This document shows, piece after piece, positions 37,157 through 37,554 of a DNA stretch of 37,554 bases. The stretch is from an uncultured Oscillospiraceae bacterium (GTDB lineage: Bacteria; Bacillota; Clostridia; Oscillospirales; Oscillospiraceae), in assembly GCA_947628315.1 (NCBI GenBank), contig CANQZJ010000018.1, positions 1 to 37,554 of the forward strand, written 5' to 3'. Positions within the stretch are counted from its first letter, which is position 1; each line of letters starts with the position of its first letter. The notes under the pieces were generated by a model. The model was not told the DNA's origin and made no database searches. It saw only the letters and a program-made list of their open reading frames with translations. The translations under genes were made by a program, and so were the position numbers.

Positions 37157-37190
37157 AGGCCCCCGGACGATATGTCCGGGGGCCTGTTTG
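37157..37190 (+). terminator. Terminator between thiolase and the convergent right-edge gene
   Basis: 12-pair stem AGGCCCCCGGAC / GTCCGGGGGCCT with GATAT loop, followed by GTTTGTTG. It lies between two converging genes and may serve both. Confidence 0.85.
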
Positions 37191-37193
37191 TTG

Positions 37194-37554
37194 TTATAGT
37201 CCCAGCTTTGCCCGGACGATTTGCAAATTCTCCGGGGCGCTCAGATCCACGGTGGACGACACCCGCGCGGCCAGCTTCCCCGCCCGGATCACCAACACCC
37301 GGATGGCCTTTCCGCCGCCGTCGTTCGCCTGTCCCAGCCAGGCCCCGTCCGCCCAGTCCAATTCCACGGGCTCCAGCTCCGCGCCGCCGTAGATCTGCAC
37401 CAGCCGCCTCTCCCCGGTGGAGTAGTCCCGGTCGGTCAGGGGGATGGCGGTCTCCCGGATCAGCCCCGCCGCCGTCTGCTCCGCCAGCCACCGGCTCCGG
37501 CAGTCGTACCGCTCGCAGGACAGCCGGTCTCCCAGGGCGCCGGCGCTGATCCCG
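37194..37554 (-). CDS. Unrecognised protein, C-terminal 119 residues (start beyond window)
   Basis: An open frame enters from the right edge and stops at TAA 37194-37196. The visible 119 residues begin GISAGALGDRLSCERYDCRS and end LQIVRAKLGL. It has mixed charge, no membrane segment, two cysteines near the visible start (CERYDC) and strands such as AIRVLVIRAGKLAARVSSTVDL. Codon use matches its neighbours and the frame extends through the ATG-less edge, so it is probably real. I do not recognise the family and make no functional claim. A shorter GTG start at 37400 is internal. Confidence 0.65.
   Translation of the reverse strand, partial: GISAGALGDRLSCERYDCRSRWLAEQTAAGLIRETAIPLTDRDYSTGERRLVQIYGGAELEPVELDWADGAWLGQANDGGGKAIRVLVIRAGKLAARVSSTVDLSAPENLQIVRAKLGL

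Overview
This is a GC-rich chromosomal stretch, gapless in gene content, from what looks like an anaerobic Gram-positive of the Oscillospiraceae type (Flavonifractor, Lawsonibacter or Intestinimonas-like). The evidence is SepF, DivIVA, Prp-processed L27, HemZ, MurT/GatD-like genes, YtrA-type GntR control, VanY/VanZ proteins and a butyrate-type thiolase, all with GC-rich codons. Genus placement is inference. I see no phage, transposon, CRISPR array, tRNA or rRNA.

Layout. 1-7953 (minus): one long run, DEAD-box helicase > metallophosphoesterase > mnmG > murT-like > gatD-like > histidine phosphatase > prmA, read from a promoter at 8057-8085. 8132-12704 (plus): miaA > hfq > HlyD-like membrane protein > yggS/ylmE > sepF > divIVA, closed by a terminator and with a near-consensus internal promoter inside ylmE. 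12764-14417 (plus): a beta-helix lipoprotein with its own promoter and terminator. 14420-17495 (minus): rplU > prp > rpmA, terminator, obgE and a GNAT acetyltransferase. 17515-20296 (minus): HD protein > MBL hydrolase > hemZ. 20311-25758 (minus): a five-gene envelope module, YtrA-type GntR > ABC ATPase > ABC permease > VanY-like carboxypeptidase > VanZ fusion, with a palindromic operator at the head and one terminator at the tail. 25795-33046 (plus): HD protein, then prs, pth, mfd and a PrsA-like lipoprotein. 33090-37190 (plus): Ca-type P-ATPase and thiolase. 37194-37554 (minus): the end of an unrecognised gene.

How the genes fit together. Most of the window is translation, tRNA modification, ribosome assembly, DNA repair and cell division. 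The accessory interest lies in three places: a murT/gatD-like pair in which the glutaminase cysteine is replaced by threonine and the ligase partner has lost an expected motif; an AT-rich patch inside ylmE that carries a promoter aimed at sepF-divIVA; and the GntR-ABC-VanY-VanZ operon, which looks like an envelope-stress or cell-wall-antibiotic response unit without any vanHAX genes. Family assignments come from reading motifs; no database search was possible.
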